Shown here one piece after another: positions 36,163-43,780 of a stretch of DNA of 64,000 bases. This stretch comes from JACDAE01 sp963717195. GTDB taxonomy: Bacteria > Chloroflexota > Ktedonobacteria > Ktedonobacterales > Ktedonobacteraceae. The notes beneath the pieces are model-generated. The model saw only the letters and a list, made by a program, of their open reading frames with translations. It had not been told where the DNA came from and did not search any database. How positions within the stretch are numbered: position 1 is the stretch's first letter; each line of letters begins with the position of its first letter. Position numbers and translations under genes: made by a program. The stretch spans positions 372,001-436,000 of the forward strand of contig CAVQVR010000010.1 in assembly GCA_963717195.1 (NCBI GenBank), given 5' to 3'.

Positions 36163-37128
36163 CTACAACCACGCATGTGCCGCTTGATCAACCTGATCAA
36201 ACTCTTTCGAACTTAAACGCCAACCGATAGAACCTGCATTTTCGCTTGCCTGGCGCTCATTTTTGGCTCCAGGAATAGGGATGATGTTTTCATCTCGGCA
36301 AAGCAACCAGTTAAGAGCTACCTGACCGATAGTCTTATCATGCACGCGCCCAACCGTCTCCAGCGTTTGTATCAAAGGTTCCATCCTCAGACGCTGAGAA
36401 CGGCGAAACCCCGGATACTGTAAACGACGCATTGCACCAGGTAACACAACATCAGAATTTGTGATGCGGAACTTGCCCGTGAGCAGCCCTTGCTCCAATG
36501 GACTATAGGCAATGAGCGCAACATTCAACTCTCGACAGGTATCAAGTACACCATTGGACTCAGGATTACGATGCAACAGGCTGTAGTGAACCTGGTTGGA
36601 TGCCAGAGGAATATCATGCCGTGCTAAACGAGCATGCGCTTTACGCATCAACTTTGCACTATAGTTACTAACTCCTACGGCACGCACTTTACCGGAACGT
36701 ACAGCCTGAGCCAGCATGTCCATCAGGTCATTCACATTTAAGAAAGTATAAGGCCAATGGATCTGGTAGAGATCGATCTGCTGAACGCCCAGGCGCTCCA
36801 GACTGGCATCGAGGGCTTGCAGAAGCGTGTGAGCAGAGAAGCGTGTGGGAAAGGGTGCAAATTTGCTAGCGATAATGATGGGTCGTCCATCCTCACGAGC
36901 ACACTCGCCAAGCAGGCGTTCAGAATTTCCATTGCCATAGATCTCTGCCGTATCATAGAAATTTAAACCAGCATCAAGGCAGGCTCGATAAGCGCGTGTG
37001 ACATCCTCGCGTGTATGGTCTTTCCCATAATTCCAGTAGCGTGTATCACCCCAACTCCATACGCCTACACCGAGCGCTGGCACTATTATCTCCGAGGCTC
37101 CGAGCTGGCGTTGATCAATTTGTAGCAT
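36163..37128 (-). CDS. Aldo/keto reductase (second copy)
   Basis: 321 residues. Catalytic tetrad Asp59 and Tyr64 (NFYDTAEIYG), Lys89 (IIASKFAP), His124 (LYQIHWPY). Cofactor loop IIPIPGAKNERQASEN near the end. Closest visible relative is the gene at 3049-4038, and both resemble plant/cyanobacterial AKR4- or AKR13-like reductases in the FAPFPTRFSAHTLLQALDASL-type loop. GAAGGAC lies before the ATG at 37128; the frame is open further upstream but crosses a terminator. Substrate unknown. Adjacent TPR gene on the same strand is separated by that terminator. Confidence 0.9.
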   Translation of the reverse strand: MLQIDQRQLGASEIIVPALGVGVWSWGDTRYWNYGKDHTREDVTRAYRACLDAGLNFYDTAEIYGNGNSERLLGECAREDGRPIIIASKFAPFPTRFSAHTLLQALDASLERLGVQQIDLYQIHWPYTFLNVNDLMDMLAQAVRSGKVRAVGVSNYSAKLMRKAHARLARHDIPLASNQVHYSLLHRNPESNGVLDTCRELNVALIAYSPLEQGLLTGKFRITNSDVVLPGAMRRLQYPGFRRSQRLRMEPLIQTLETVGRVHDKTIGQVALNWLLCRDENIIPIPGAKNERQASENAGSIGWRLSSKEFDQVDQAAHAWL

Positions 37129-37140
37129 AAATTGTCCTTC

Positions 37141-37185
37141 AAAAATAACATGAACGAGGCGCATACGATTACGTGCCTCGTTCAT
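37141..37185 (-). terminator. Rho-independent terminator of the TPR gene
   Basis: 11-bp arms ATGAACGAGGC (37150-37160) and complement (37175-37185) are followed on the minus strand by GTTATTTTTG. It stands between the TPR gene stop (37212) and the aldo/keto reductase ATG. Confidence 0.75.
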
Positions 37186-37211
37186 AGCATAACAGCAAGC
37201 AAAAAGATGAG

Positions 37212-38348
37212 TTAGCGGGCTTCCGTAGTTTTTTGAGAGAGCACCGCATAGCCAGAGCGCCACACATCAATTGCTTCCTGGGCACAACCCAGTTCTTCCA
37301 GAGCCTGTGCCCAGCGTCCATATACCTCTGCTCTATCGGCGTAGGCCTGGGTAGGATTGAGCAGTTCACTGGCCTTTTGATACCAGGAAACGGCCTCCTC
37401 CAGCAATTGTTGTTGTGGCAAACCATGAGTCTGGCGTGCCTCTTCGTGCGCAATTTTCCCGACGGCATAATACACAATGCCGCTCATCTGAGCATTATGG
37501 GAACGGTGCATTGTCTCCAGAGCGAATTGGCAATAGCGGCGAGCCTCTTCCAGGCGTGCTTCAGCCATGCGCACATCAGCCAGCGCGACACAATTGAGCA
37601 TTGCCATCGTGGGGCCATCGTTGCCAGTCGCAATTGCCAGAGATTCAGTATAGTGATCGGAGGCTTCGCGCAGGTCGCCCAGCGAGAAGCTGATACGACC
37701 CATGAGATGATAGACACGCGCTTCCATCTCGCGATCTGATCTCTTGCGATACAGGGATAGAGCTTCCTGGCCAGCCGTTGTAGCTTTCGCGAAATCGCCC
37801 GTATGACGATATGCGTCGCACAATCCATGATAGACGTGGGCCATCTCGTCCTCGTTATTATAATGACGGCACAGGCGCAACGCTTCCTCATAATGTTGAA
37901 TGGCTGCGGAATGGAGCCCACGTACGATACAGGTCATCCCCAGATAATAGCGAGCCTTAATACGTACGGAGGGCAGATGAATGCGTCGATCGTGCAAAAC
38001 TTTCAAACAAATTGTGAAATGGAGCGAGGCATCCTCGTGATGACCGAGGTTGACAGCCGCCTCACCCAGGCGTAAAAGATAGAGAGCAACAAGTTCTCGT
38101 TCTAATAAAGAGTTGAACTTTTCCCCGACCTTCATATCAGCAAGGAGTGGAGATAATACCTCAACAACATCTTTCCATTGCTTCTTTTGGACATAACACC
38201 AGCCCAGCAGATATGAAACGTCGCGCTGCAGCTTCTCATCTTTGGTATGAAGCGCTCGAAGAGCCGATAGAGCCTCCTCGCTCCGTCCCTCTTCCAGATA
38301 CAGACGAGCTCTGTAGAGCAACATATTAGGATCAGACTGCGATGTCAT
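37212..38348 (-). CDS. Tetratricopeptide-repeat protein
   Basis: 378 residues made almost wholly of TPR helices. Typical units include MLLYRARLYLEEGRSEEALSAL and AIQHYEEALRLCRHYNNEDEMAHVYHGLCDAYRHTGDFAKATTAGQEA (in two parts), about eight repeats. No DNA-binding domain, signal or membrane helix. It resembles the TPR half of XRE/TPR or AfsR-like regulators standing alone, so a protein-protein scaffold role is likely. GGGAGG precedes the ATG at 38348. Terminator downstream at 37141-37185. Confidence 0.85.
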   Translation of the reverse strand: MTSQSDPNMLLYRARLYLEEGRSEEALSALRALHTKDEKLQRDVSYLLGWCYVQKKQWKDVVEVLSPLLADMKVGEKFNSLLERELVALYLLRLGEAAVNLGHHEDASLHFTICLKVLHDRRIHLPSVRIKARYYLGMTCIVRGLHSAAIQHYEEALRLCRHYNNEDEMAHVYHGLCDAYRHTGDFAKATTAGQEALSLYRKRSDREMEARVYHLMGRISFSLGDLREASDHYTESLAIATGNDGPTMAMLNCVALADVRMAEARLEEARRYCQFALETMHRSHNAQMSGIVYYAVGKIAHEEARQTHGLPQQQLLEEAVSWYQKASELLNPTQAYADRAEVYGRWAQALEELGCAQEAIDVWRSGYAVLSQKTTEAR

Positions 38349-38744
38349 GAATGCGTTTCCTCCCTTATAAATAAAATATATATTATCATAGCATATTTAA
38401 TTATGTTTATGATAAGTATCGTGAGGCAATTTCTCCTCAAAATCCATCCGTTCCCGTGTGTGATCTGTGAGAGAGATAAGTGAAATTGGACGGGCATCTT
38501 GCGCCTCCACCACCGCGCCCACAGAGTGGCAGAGAGATACCCGCTGTTGACAGTATATCGTACTTCTCGTGTTTACACAAGAAGATAGTACCACAAGAGC
38601 AAAACCTTCCTTGCAGGAACTATACCCCCGTGATAGACTGAGAAAGAGTGACGATGCTCTGACATAGTTCATTTGACCAGGGCTGTCGTCTGTTTGGAAG
38701 AAGCGTGTATTTGTAGTTATTACAAAATTGAAGAGGATAGTATT
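38349..38744. other. Divergent intergenic region
   Basis: About 400 bp between the TPR gene and the divergent yvcK. No gene, repeat or clear promoter was recognised. The A+T-rich stretch at 38370-38410 probably holds the TPR gene promoter. Confidence 0.4.
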
Positions 38745-39815
38745 GTGGATGTCGACCCCGAGATCAGCCGCAGGAGATATGCCGTGCAAGGAAACTATCG
38801 TGCCGGAGATCGATTTGCAGGAAGACGTGTTGTTACAATAGGTGGTGGTTCAGGAACTTTTTCGATACTTTCCCATTTGAAAAAGTATCCATTGAACATT
38901 ACTGCTATTGTCACTATGTCAGACAGCGGAGGGAGTTCGCGTCGCCTGATGGATGAATTTCGTCGGCAGTTGCCATTAGGTGACCTGCGCATGTCATTGG
39001 TAGCATTGGCTCGCAACGGAGCGTTATGGCGTGAAGTATTTATGCATCGCTTTGAGGAGGCCGAGGCCGAAGGGACAGGGCAGGTGGGCGGAGGAGTTGG
39101 CGGCCATAGCCTGGGAAATCTCATATTGAAAGGCTTACAGGATATCAATAACGACGATCTTTTACTTGCGGTAGAGGATGCAGAGGAATTGCTCGCCACT
39201 GCTGGTCACGTGGTTCCAGTCACGCTGACACAAACAACGATCTGTGCCGACCTTGAAGATGGCACCACGATCTGTGGCGAGACGGATATTGACACACGCG
39301 GCAAAAATCATACGGGACCGCTCTCGCCGATCAAGCGTCTGCGTATGATCCCCGAGAATCCACCAGCCAGCGCCCAGGCGATACGCGCCATCCGGCGAGC
39401 TGATACCATTATTATTGGCCCTGGTGACCTCTACACCAGTCTGCTCCCCAACTTGCTTGTTCCCGATCTTGCACGCGCCGTTCGAGAGGCTGATGCGGAG
39501 AAGGTCTACATCTGCAATTTGATGACCAAGCATGGTGAGACAGATGGATACAAAGCCTCAGATTTCGTGAATGAGATTCATCGTTACCTGGGAGGGCGTG
39601 TCGACCGCGTGCTTTTGAATAGCGGCACATTTCCACCAGATGTACTCAAGATGTACGCAGAGGAGGGGAGCGAACCAGTGGCTATTGACCGTGTCTCTCT
39701 CACCCGGCTTGTTCCTGGCGTCGTGGTTGAGCAGCTAAACCTGGAAGATGACACCCTGGCCCGTCACGATCCCGAGCGACTTGTGCAGGCAATTTTCGCC
39801 AGTGAGACACCATAG
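38745..39815 (+). CDS. yvcK: YvcK/CofD-like protein (gluconeogenesis factor family)
   Basis: 356 residues from the GTG at 38745, chosen because GAAGAGGAT lies 7-10 bp before it; the frame is open from 38673. The Rossmann-like start VVTIGGGSGTFSIL, TMSDSGGSSRRL and PLGDLRMSLVAL are hallmark motifs, followed by GGHSLGNLIL, GPGDLYTSLLPNLLVP and LMTKHGETDGY. YvcK binds UDP-GlcNAc and is needed for cell shape and growth on gluconeogenic carbon in Bacillus. In many bacteria it lies between rapZ and whiA, but not here. It is followed by two palindromic repeats. Confidence 0.9.
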   Translation: MDVDPEISRRRYAVQGNYRAGDRFAGRRVVTIGGGSGTFSILSHLKKYPLNITAIVTMSDSGGSSRRLMDEFRRQLPLGDLRMSLVALARNGALWREVFMHRFEEAEAEGTGQVGGGVGGHSLGNLILKGLQDINNDDLLLAVEDAEELLATAGHVVPVTLTQTTICADLEDGTTICGETDIDTRGKNHTGPLSPIKRLRMIPENPPASAQAIRAIRRADTIIIGPGDLYTSLLPNLLVPDLARAVREADAEKVYICNLMTKHGETDGYKASDFVNEIHRYLGGRVDRVLLNSGTFPPDVLKMYAEEGSEPVAIDRVSLTRLVPGVVVEQLNLEDDTLARHDPERLVQAIFASETP

Positions 39816-39883
39816 GCATCGACACGGGCTTGTAAACGGCGCCCCTACAATGGGATCGGACCATCAAGGAACGTTGGGATACC

Positions 39884-39970
39884 GGGTAGGGGCGTCACCT
39901 TGCGTGCGCACGCGTGGGGATGCACACTGTTGCTCGGACACGCGTGCGCACGCAAGGTGACGCCCCACCC
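39884..39970. repeat. GTAG-headed palindrome forming the 3' end of the GYD gene (family A)
   Basis: Left arm from 39884 (GGGTAGGGGCGTCACC) and right arm ending 39970 (GGTGACGCCCCACCC) pair over about 32 bp with one missing T. The loop GGGGATGCACACTGTTGCTC is close to the loop of copies at 45534, 55412 and 59580. A half repeat of family B type (about 39821-39850) lies just before it. Confidence 0.88.
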
Positions 39971-40287
39971 AGTTTCCGGCGGTCCAGGAGAATCAGCGTA
40001 AGCCTTTCGTGATGCTTTCGAAATTCATCACGGGGGAAGGCACGCATCGTCTGAGTGCGCATACTACCCTGGGCGATGGTACCTATAATCAAACGCGCAG
40101 CAATCTGATCATCGGGAGCTTCAGTTATCACGATATAGTCATACTGGCCCATCATCAGATAGAAGCCAACTAACCTTCCACCGGCTTCCTTGATGGCAGT
40201 CTCAAATGCTTGCAGACGTTCAGGGGCATTCTTCGCTTCCCTCACCCCTTGTTCGGTGAGATTTACCAGACTGATGTAGGTTGGCAT
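39895..40287 (-). CDS. GYD-domain protein with repeat-encoded C-terminal tail
   Basis: 130 residues. Residues 1-97 are a GYD domain (MPTYISLVNLTEQGV ... GFYLMMGQYDYIVITEAPDD), a small ferredoxin-like fold of unknown function, often dimeric. The last 25 or so residues (GGASPCVRTRVRATVCIP...) come from reading into the palindrome at 39884-39970, which also provides the stop TGA at 39895. Normal family members end soon after the helix DEFRKHHER. So the repeat landed at the 3' end and added a tail. The ATG at 40287 has GGAGGTACTTT upstream. Confidence 0.88.
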   Translation of the reverse strand: MPTYISLVNLTEQGVREAKNAPERLQAFETAIKEAGGRLVGFYLMMGQYDYIVITEAPDDQIAARLIIGTIAQGSMRTQTMRAFPRDEFRKHHERLTLILLDRRKLGGASPCVRTRVRATVCIPTRAHAR

Positions 40288-40437
40288 AAAGTACCTCCGT
40301 CTTACTCATTAATTCGCTTCAACGTTGAAGAATAAAATAGGGTGTTCATCTTATTTCATTGTACATGGTTTTGATACCTATTGGTAGTGCACCGTTGATC
40401 GTCATTTGGCATCCAACGCGGGTTTATAAATCCAACG

Positions 40438-40536
40438 CGGGTTTATAAATAGCACCCCTACACCAGTGGAGACATGGGTCAGGTGAGTGGCAGATTTCGC
40501 GTCGCACATGGTGTAGGGGTACGATTTATAATCCCG
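40438..40536. repeat. Palindrome of family B with duplicated end
   Basis: Arms 40438-40465 (CGGGTTTATAAATAGCACCC...) and 40509-40536 pair over 28 bp with a few mismatches. The outer 20 bp TCCAACGCGGGTTTATAAA is repeated in tandem at 40412-40450. It lies between two genes on the minus strand. Confidence 0.8.
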
Positions 40537-40558
40537 TCTCGCCGGCTGTGCGCGTCCC

Positions 40559-41966
40559 CTACCTCCAACGTACAAATAGCCGACCTTCACAGAGGCCCGC
40601 CAACGCGCCTATAAGCGGGAAAAGCGTGGTATGGCTGGCTGCAAGGTTCACGATAGTAAACAGGCCACTATTCAAAAGCAGATAAGCAAAAAGAGCCAGA
40701 ACGCCTCCCACAAATGGGCGCACAAACCAGAGAATAATAGCAAAAAGAGGCAGATTTAAGCGACGTGCATGTCCAAGCGCCACAATGCTACTTATATTGC
40801 CGCCAAGCACTCCATAAACGAGAACCAGCCAGGGCACCCCTAATAATTGCAGGTTCGCGGTCAGGAAACGACTCGCGAACCCTACACCTTGCAACGCCGC
40901 ACAAACCAGAACAAACAACAGGAGCAGTACCAGGTAAATAGCCAGAGTGACCAGCAAGCGAGAAAAAGGCGAAATTGCGGGACGTTGTACAACTTTCACC
41001 ATATCAGGAGGTGCATTTTTCCCCTTTACGATTGGAAGTGGGTCAGTATTCTGCTCACGGGGAAGAGGCATCGCAACAGCACTTCTGCTGCCTTTGGATT
41101 CTGGTGCTATTTCCTTTGAAGGAATATTGAGATAGCGAGAGGGCAGTTTTTGTTTTCGAGCAAGAGAAGCTATGCGCCGAATGAGCAGCGTCATAGAATC
41201 GGCCTGCTCAGGAGTCAGGAGGCGAAGTTGCTGGCGAGCCGTAGTGGTAAGTGCATATGTTCCACACGAGATCTCACGCTCATGATAGGTTTCGCGGACC
41301 GTAACCGAGACGGGCGCAAAGAGACTGGAAGGCGTACCAGCTGCGTGTATGCTATCCAACAAAGAGAGCTGCCTGTCGTCACTCTCCGTCACACGGCGAG
41401 GAACACGATAGAGCACCCCCCAGACTTCTGCTCCGTGTTGCGCTGAAGGAACGATTGTCCCCAGGAATTGCCCCGTTTGAGTCTCCTGCGCGAACATCAG
41501 GGTATAGCCTCGCAGGACGGCTGGCCCATACAAAAAAGCGGCTCCATCCAGACGGTCAGAGCTATTCAGAAAGGCGCTCTCCATCTCCAGACGCATACTC
41601 GAACAGCCACACAAATTCCTGGGGCACGGTCGTATTTTCGGACAGAACAGAGACTTCAGTAGTATCGATACCCTGTTCCTGCTCATCATCTTCCAGTTCC
41701 TCTGGAAGAGGGGGAGCCGACGGAGCCTGACCAGGAAACGCTGAACGTGCCGCCGACTGTTCCTGCACTGCCTGCCCACGCCCACTCGCCGACAGAAACG
41801 CCTCGAAGGGATGAGGGCGAGGTGTATTCTCCCGCACGACGGAAACTTCAGGAACTACCTCTCCCGTTTCCCCGCCTTCGTACGTTTCTGGTTCCGGAGA
41901 CAATGGCTCGTCACCGGATTGACCGCCACCTTCTGATTGATAGGACTGCTCTCGCTCATTTTCCAC
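40559..41966 (-). pseudogene. GGCT-like protein with C-terminal membrane domain, single frameshift
   Basis: Joined across a frame change near 41590-41605, the protein is about 468 residues. The N-terminus (1-115) is a disordered Glu/Gln/Ser/Pro region. Then VWLFEYAS and, in the second frame, LEMESAFL..GAAFLYGPAVLRGYTLMF and GVLYRVPRRV follow the gamma-glutamylcyclotransferase-like (AIG2) fold, where YGSNM and DxPGxY motifs are usual. The C-terminal 150 residues have four membrane helices (LLVTLAIYLVLLLLFVLVCA onward). Such a membrane fusion is unusual. The break removes the start of the fold from its body. Could be a sequencing indel. Confidence 0.7.
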
Positions 41967-41982
41967 TATAACGCGCTCCTTC

Positions 41983-42092
41983 TACTCACATACCACCGCT
42001 TATTGAAATAGGAAATGTGGGTAGAAGCGTCTCCTCCTACTCACATGCCACCACTTGTTGAAATAGGAAATGTGGGTAGGGGCGTCTCCTTG
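41983..42092. repeat. 55-bp tandem duplication next to a half palindrome
   Basis: TACTCACATACCACCGCTTA and what follows to GGGTAGAAGCGTCT recurs 55 bp later with a few changes; the second copy runs into GGGTAGGGGCGTCTCCTTG, the left half of a family A element, with no right arm. It lies upstream of the GGCT-like gene. Confidence 0.7.
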
Positions 42093-42187
42093 TGTGCGCC
42101 CGCGTCCCCGTAAGTTCTCTACCTCTCTTTCGACAGGATAGCGCATTAGAACCGATTCGCCAAATGCATAGGACCAGTAGGGTATAT

Positions 42188-43087
42188 CTATCCTTCAGCA
42201 AGTGCACGGGCGTTCTTTTCAGCAGTAATGGCAATAGCCTGGATGTCTGGTAGGGCCAATACACCACGTTCCGTAAACACTTTGCTGACCAGAGCATATG
42301 GCGTATGATCAAAGTAGAAATTGCGCACGGTTACTCCTGGCAGAGAATGCCCCAGGACTTCCTCAGGCTCTTTCTCCTCTAAGAATGCCTGGGCCTGCTG
42401 GAAATCAACGGGCCATTGCTGAGGCGAAATCTTGAGCGTCTCGCAGAGAACATAAAAAGGCACATTGTGTCCCTGAGCTGCGTGGGCAAGCAGGGCCGTA
42501 CCAGCTTTGTTAAGCACATCGCCATTTGCCAGAACGCTATCAGCGCCAACAACGATAGCCTGACATTGAGGAATAAAAATATCGGCCTGTGCATCGGTAA
42601 GCAGAGTCACTGAAAAACCCTGCGAGCTGAGAGCGCGTGCCATTTCGCGTCCCTCGTAGCGGGGGCGTCCCTCCAGCACAATAATCTGGGTGATCTGCTG
42701 ACGATGAGCATTGAGTACGTCCAGCACTGTACCAGAAATGCTACATGTCATCAAAGTACCGAAGAGATAAGGCCGCGCGTACTGAGCGATACGGTCGGTA
42801 GCAGTATCGTAGTCTTGCAAAAGTTGCCGTGCAGCCTGAGCAATAGCCTGAGGCCCACCCTGCACATTCAGTATACGTCCAACCGCACTGGAGAGTGCAG
42901 CCATCGCTGGTCTGGCCTGCGCAAGTGCACGCCCTGCATTGAGAAGGACGCGCATCTGCTCTTCTTGTGAAGCCATCTTTTCCTGAGCCTGATCACGTAG
43001 GATGGTGATAGCCTGTTGCACCAGCCAGCGCGATCCATGCTCACGATCATTGCGTACAGCATCGATACGCTGCTCAATTGTGCCCAT
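42188..43087 (-). CDS. eIF-2B alpha/beta/delta-like protein (sugar-phosphate isomerase fold)
   Basis: 299 residues. An N-terminal helical part (1-105) is followed by a Rossmann-like domain with the IF-2B family marks: GTVLDVL, VLEGRPRYEGREMARAL, VGADSVLANGDVLNKAGTALLAHAA and PFYVLCETLKISP. Family members include methylthioribose-1-phosphate isomerase, ribose-1,5-bisphosphate isomerase and the archaeal eIF-2B-like proteins. The catalytic Cys and Asp of the isomerases are present only in part (Asp in VGADSV; CSIS near 114), so enzyme activity is possible but unproven. AGGAGGGA before the ATG; extended -10 TGATATAAT 30 bp upstream. Confidence 0.85.
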   Translation of the reverse strand: MGTIEQRIDAVRNDREHGSRWLVQQAITILRDQAQEKMASQEEQMRVLLNAGRALAQARPAMAALSSAVGRILNVQGGPQAIAQAARQLLQDYDTATDRIAQYARPYLFGTLMTCSISGTVLDVLNAHRQQITQIIVLEGRPRYEGREMARALSSQGFSVTLLTDAQADIFIPQCQAIVVGADSVLANGDVLNKAGTALLAHAAQGHNVPFYVLCETLKISPQQWPVDFQQAQAFLEEKEPEEVLGHSLPGVTVRNFYFDHTPYALVSKVFTERGVLALPDIQAIAITAEKNARALAEG

Positions 43088-43111
43088 AATTATTCTTGTC
43101 CCTCCTATGGT

Positions 43112-43141
43112 TTGATTATATCAGGCCGGTCGTCCTATAAT
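43112..43141 (+). promoter_or_regulatory. Promoter of the amidase gene
   Basis: TTGATT (43112-43117) and TATAAT (43136-43141) are 18 bp apart and point to the amidase ATG at 43168. The box overlaps the divergent promoter of the eIF-2B-like gene, so the two genes may interfere or be co-regulated. Confidence 0.55.
43115..43123 (-). promoter_or_regulatory. Extended -10 of the eIF-2B-like gene
   Basis: Minus strand TGATATAAT, 28 bp before the ATG at 43087. Overlaps the amidase -35. Confidence 0.5.
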
Positions 43142-43167
43142 CGTAGGGACGCGATAAGGAGAAAACA

Positions 43168-43698
43168 ATGCCAGACGAGAATAAAGCACGATGGATACCC
43201 AACAACAACTATTTTCCCGCTAGAAATAGTTATCATCCACGTTACATAATTATCCATGGAACCGCAGGATTTACCAGCGCGGAGGAAGTTGCCAATTTCT
43301 TTAAAGCGACCGAAACTAGTGAAAACCCTGTTTCTACCCACTATATCATAGGTTTACGTGGCGAACTGGTTCAATGCATAGATGAGGCAGATGGAGCCTA
43401 TGCAAATGGTGGCGTAACCAGAGGACACGATCCCTGGTGGTCACGAAGCTTGAATCCAAACCTGCTGACGATCTCTATTGAGCACGTAAAGCTGTCACGC
43501 GACAATTCTGATGAGCTGACTGCATTGCAAAAGCAGGCGAGTTTTGCACTGGTTCAGCGTATCTGCAACCGCCACAACATTCCAAAACGCCGGGCTGATG
43601 CGACCGGTGGGATCACAGGGCACTACTCAATGGACCCGGTACACCGCAGCTTCTGCCCCGGCCCCTATCCCTGGGATGAACTATTCACGTCCCTGTAG
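43168..43698 (+). CDS. N-acetylmuramoyl-L-alanine amidase (Amidase_2 type)
   Basis: 176 residues, one catalytic domain. Zn ligands are the His in IIIHGTAG (about 30), a His near ITGHYSMD (about 154) and Cys in SFCPGPYP (about 166). The HYIIGLRGELVQCIDEADGAYANG core is typical. There is no signal peptide and no wall-binding domain, so it may act inside the cell in peptidoglycan recycling or be a phage-type lysin released on lysis. AAGGAG before the ATG. The stop TAG is the GTAG head of the palindrome at 43695-43780. Confidence 0.9.
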   Translation: MPDENKARWIPNNNYFPARNSYHPRYIIIHGTAGFTSAEEVANFFKATETSENPVSTHYIIGLRGELVQCIDEADGAYANGGVTRGHDPWWSRSLNPNLLTISIEHVKLSRDNSDELTALQKQASFALVQRICNRHNIPKRRADATGGITGHYSMDPVHRSFCPGPYPWDELFTSL

Positions 43699-43780
43699 GG
43701 GCCGCGTTTACGCCGCCCAGGTGTGGGTGGCGCATTTCGCGTACCACCCACACCTGGACGCCATAAATGTGGTCCCTATC
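43695..43780. repeat. GTAG-headed palindrome between convergent genes (family C)
   Basis: Left arm GTAGGGGCCGCGTTTACGCC and on to GTGTGGGTGG; right arm CCACCCACACCTGG to GTGGTCCCTAT. The arms pair well near the loop and less well outside. It fills the gap between amidase and guaB, gives the amidase its stop and ends over the guaB stop. A cousin of 21016-21105 in the same type of place. Confidence 0.88.
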
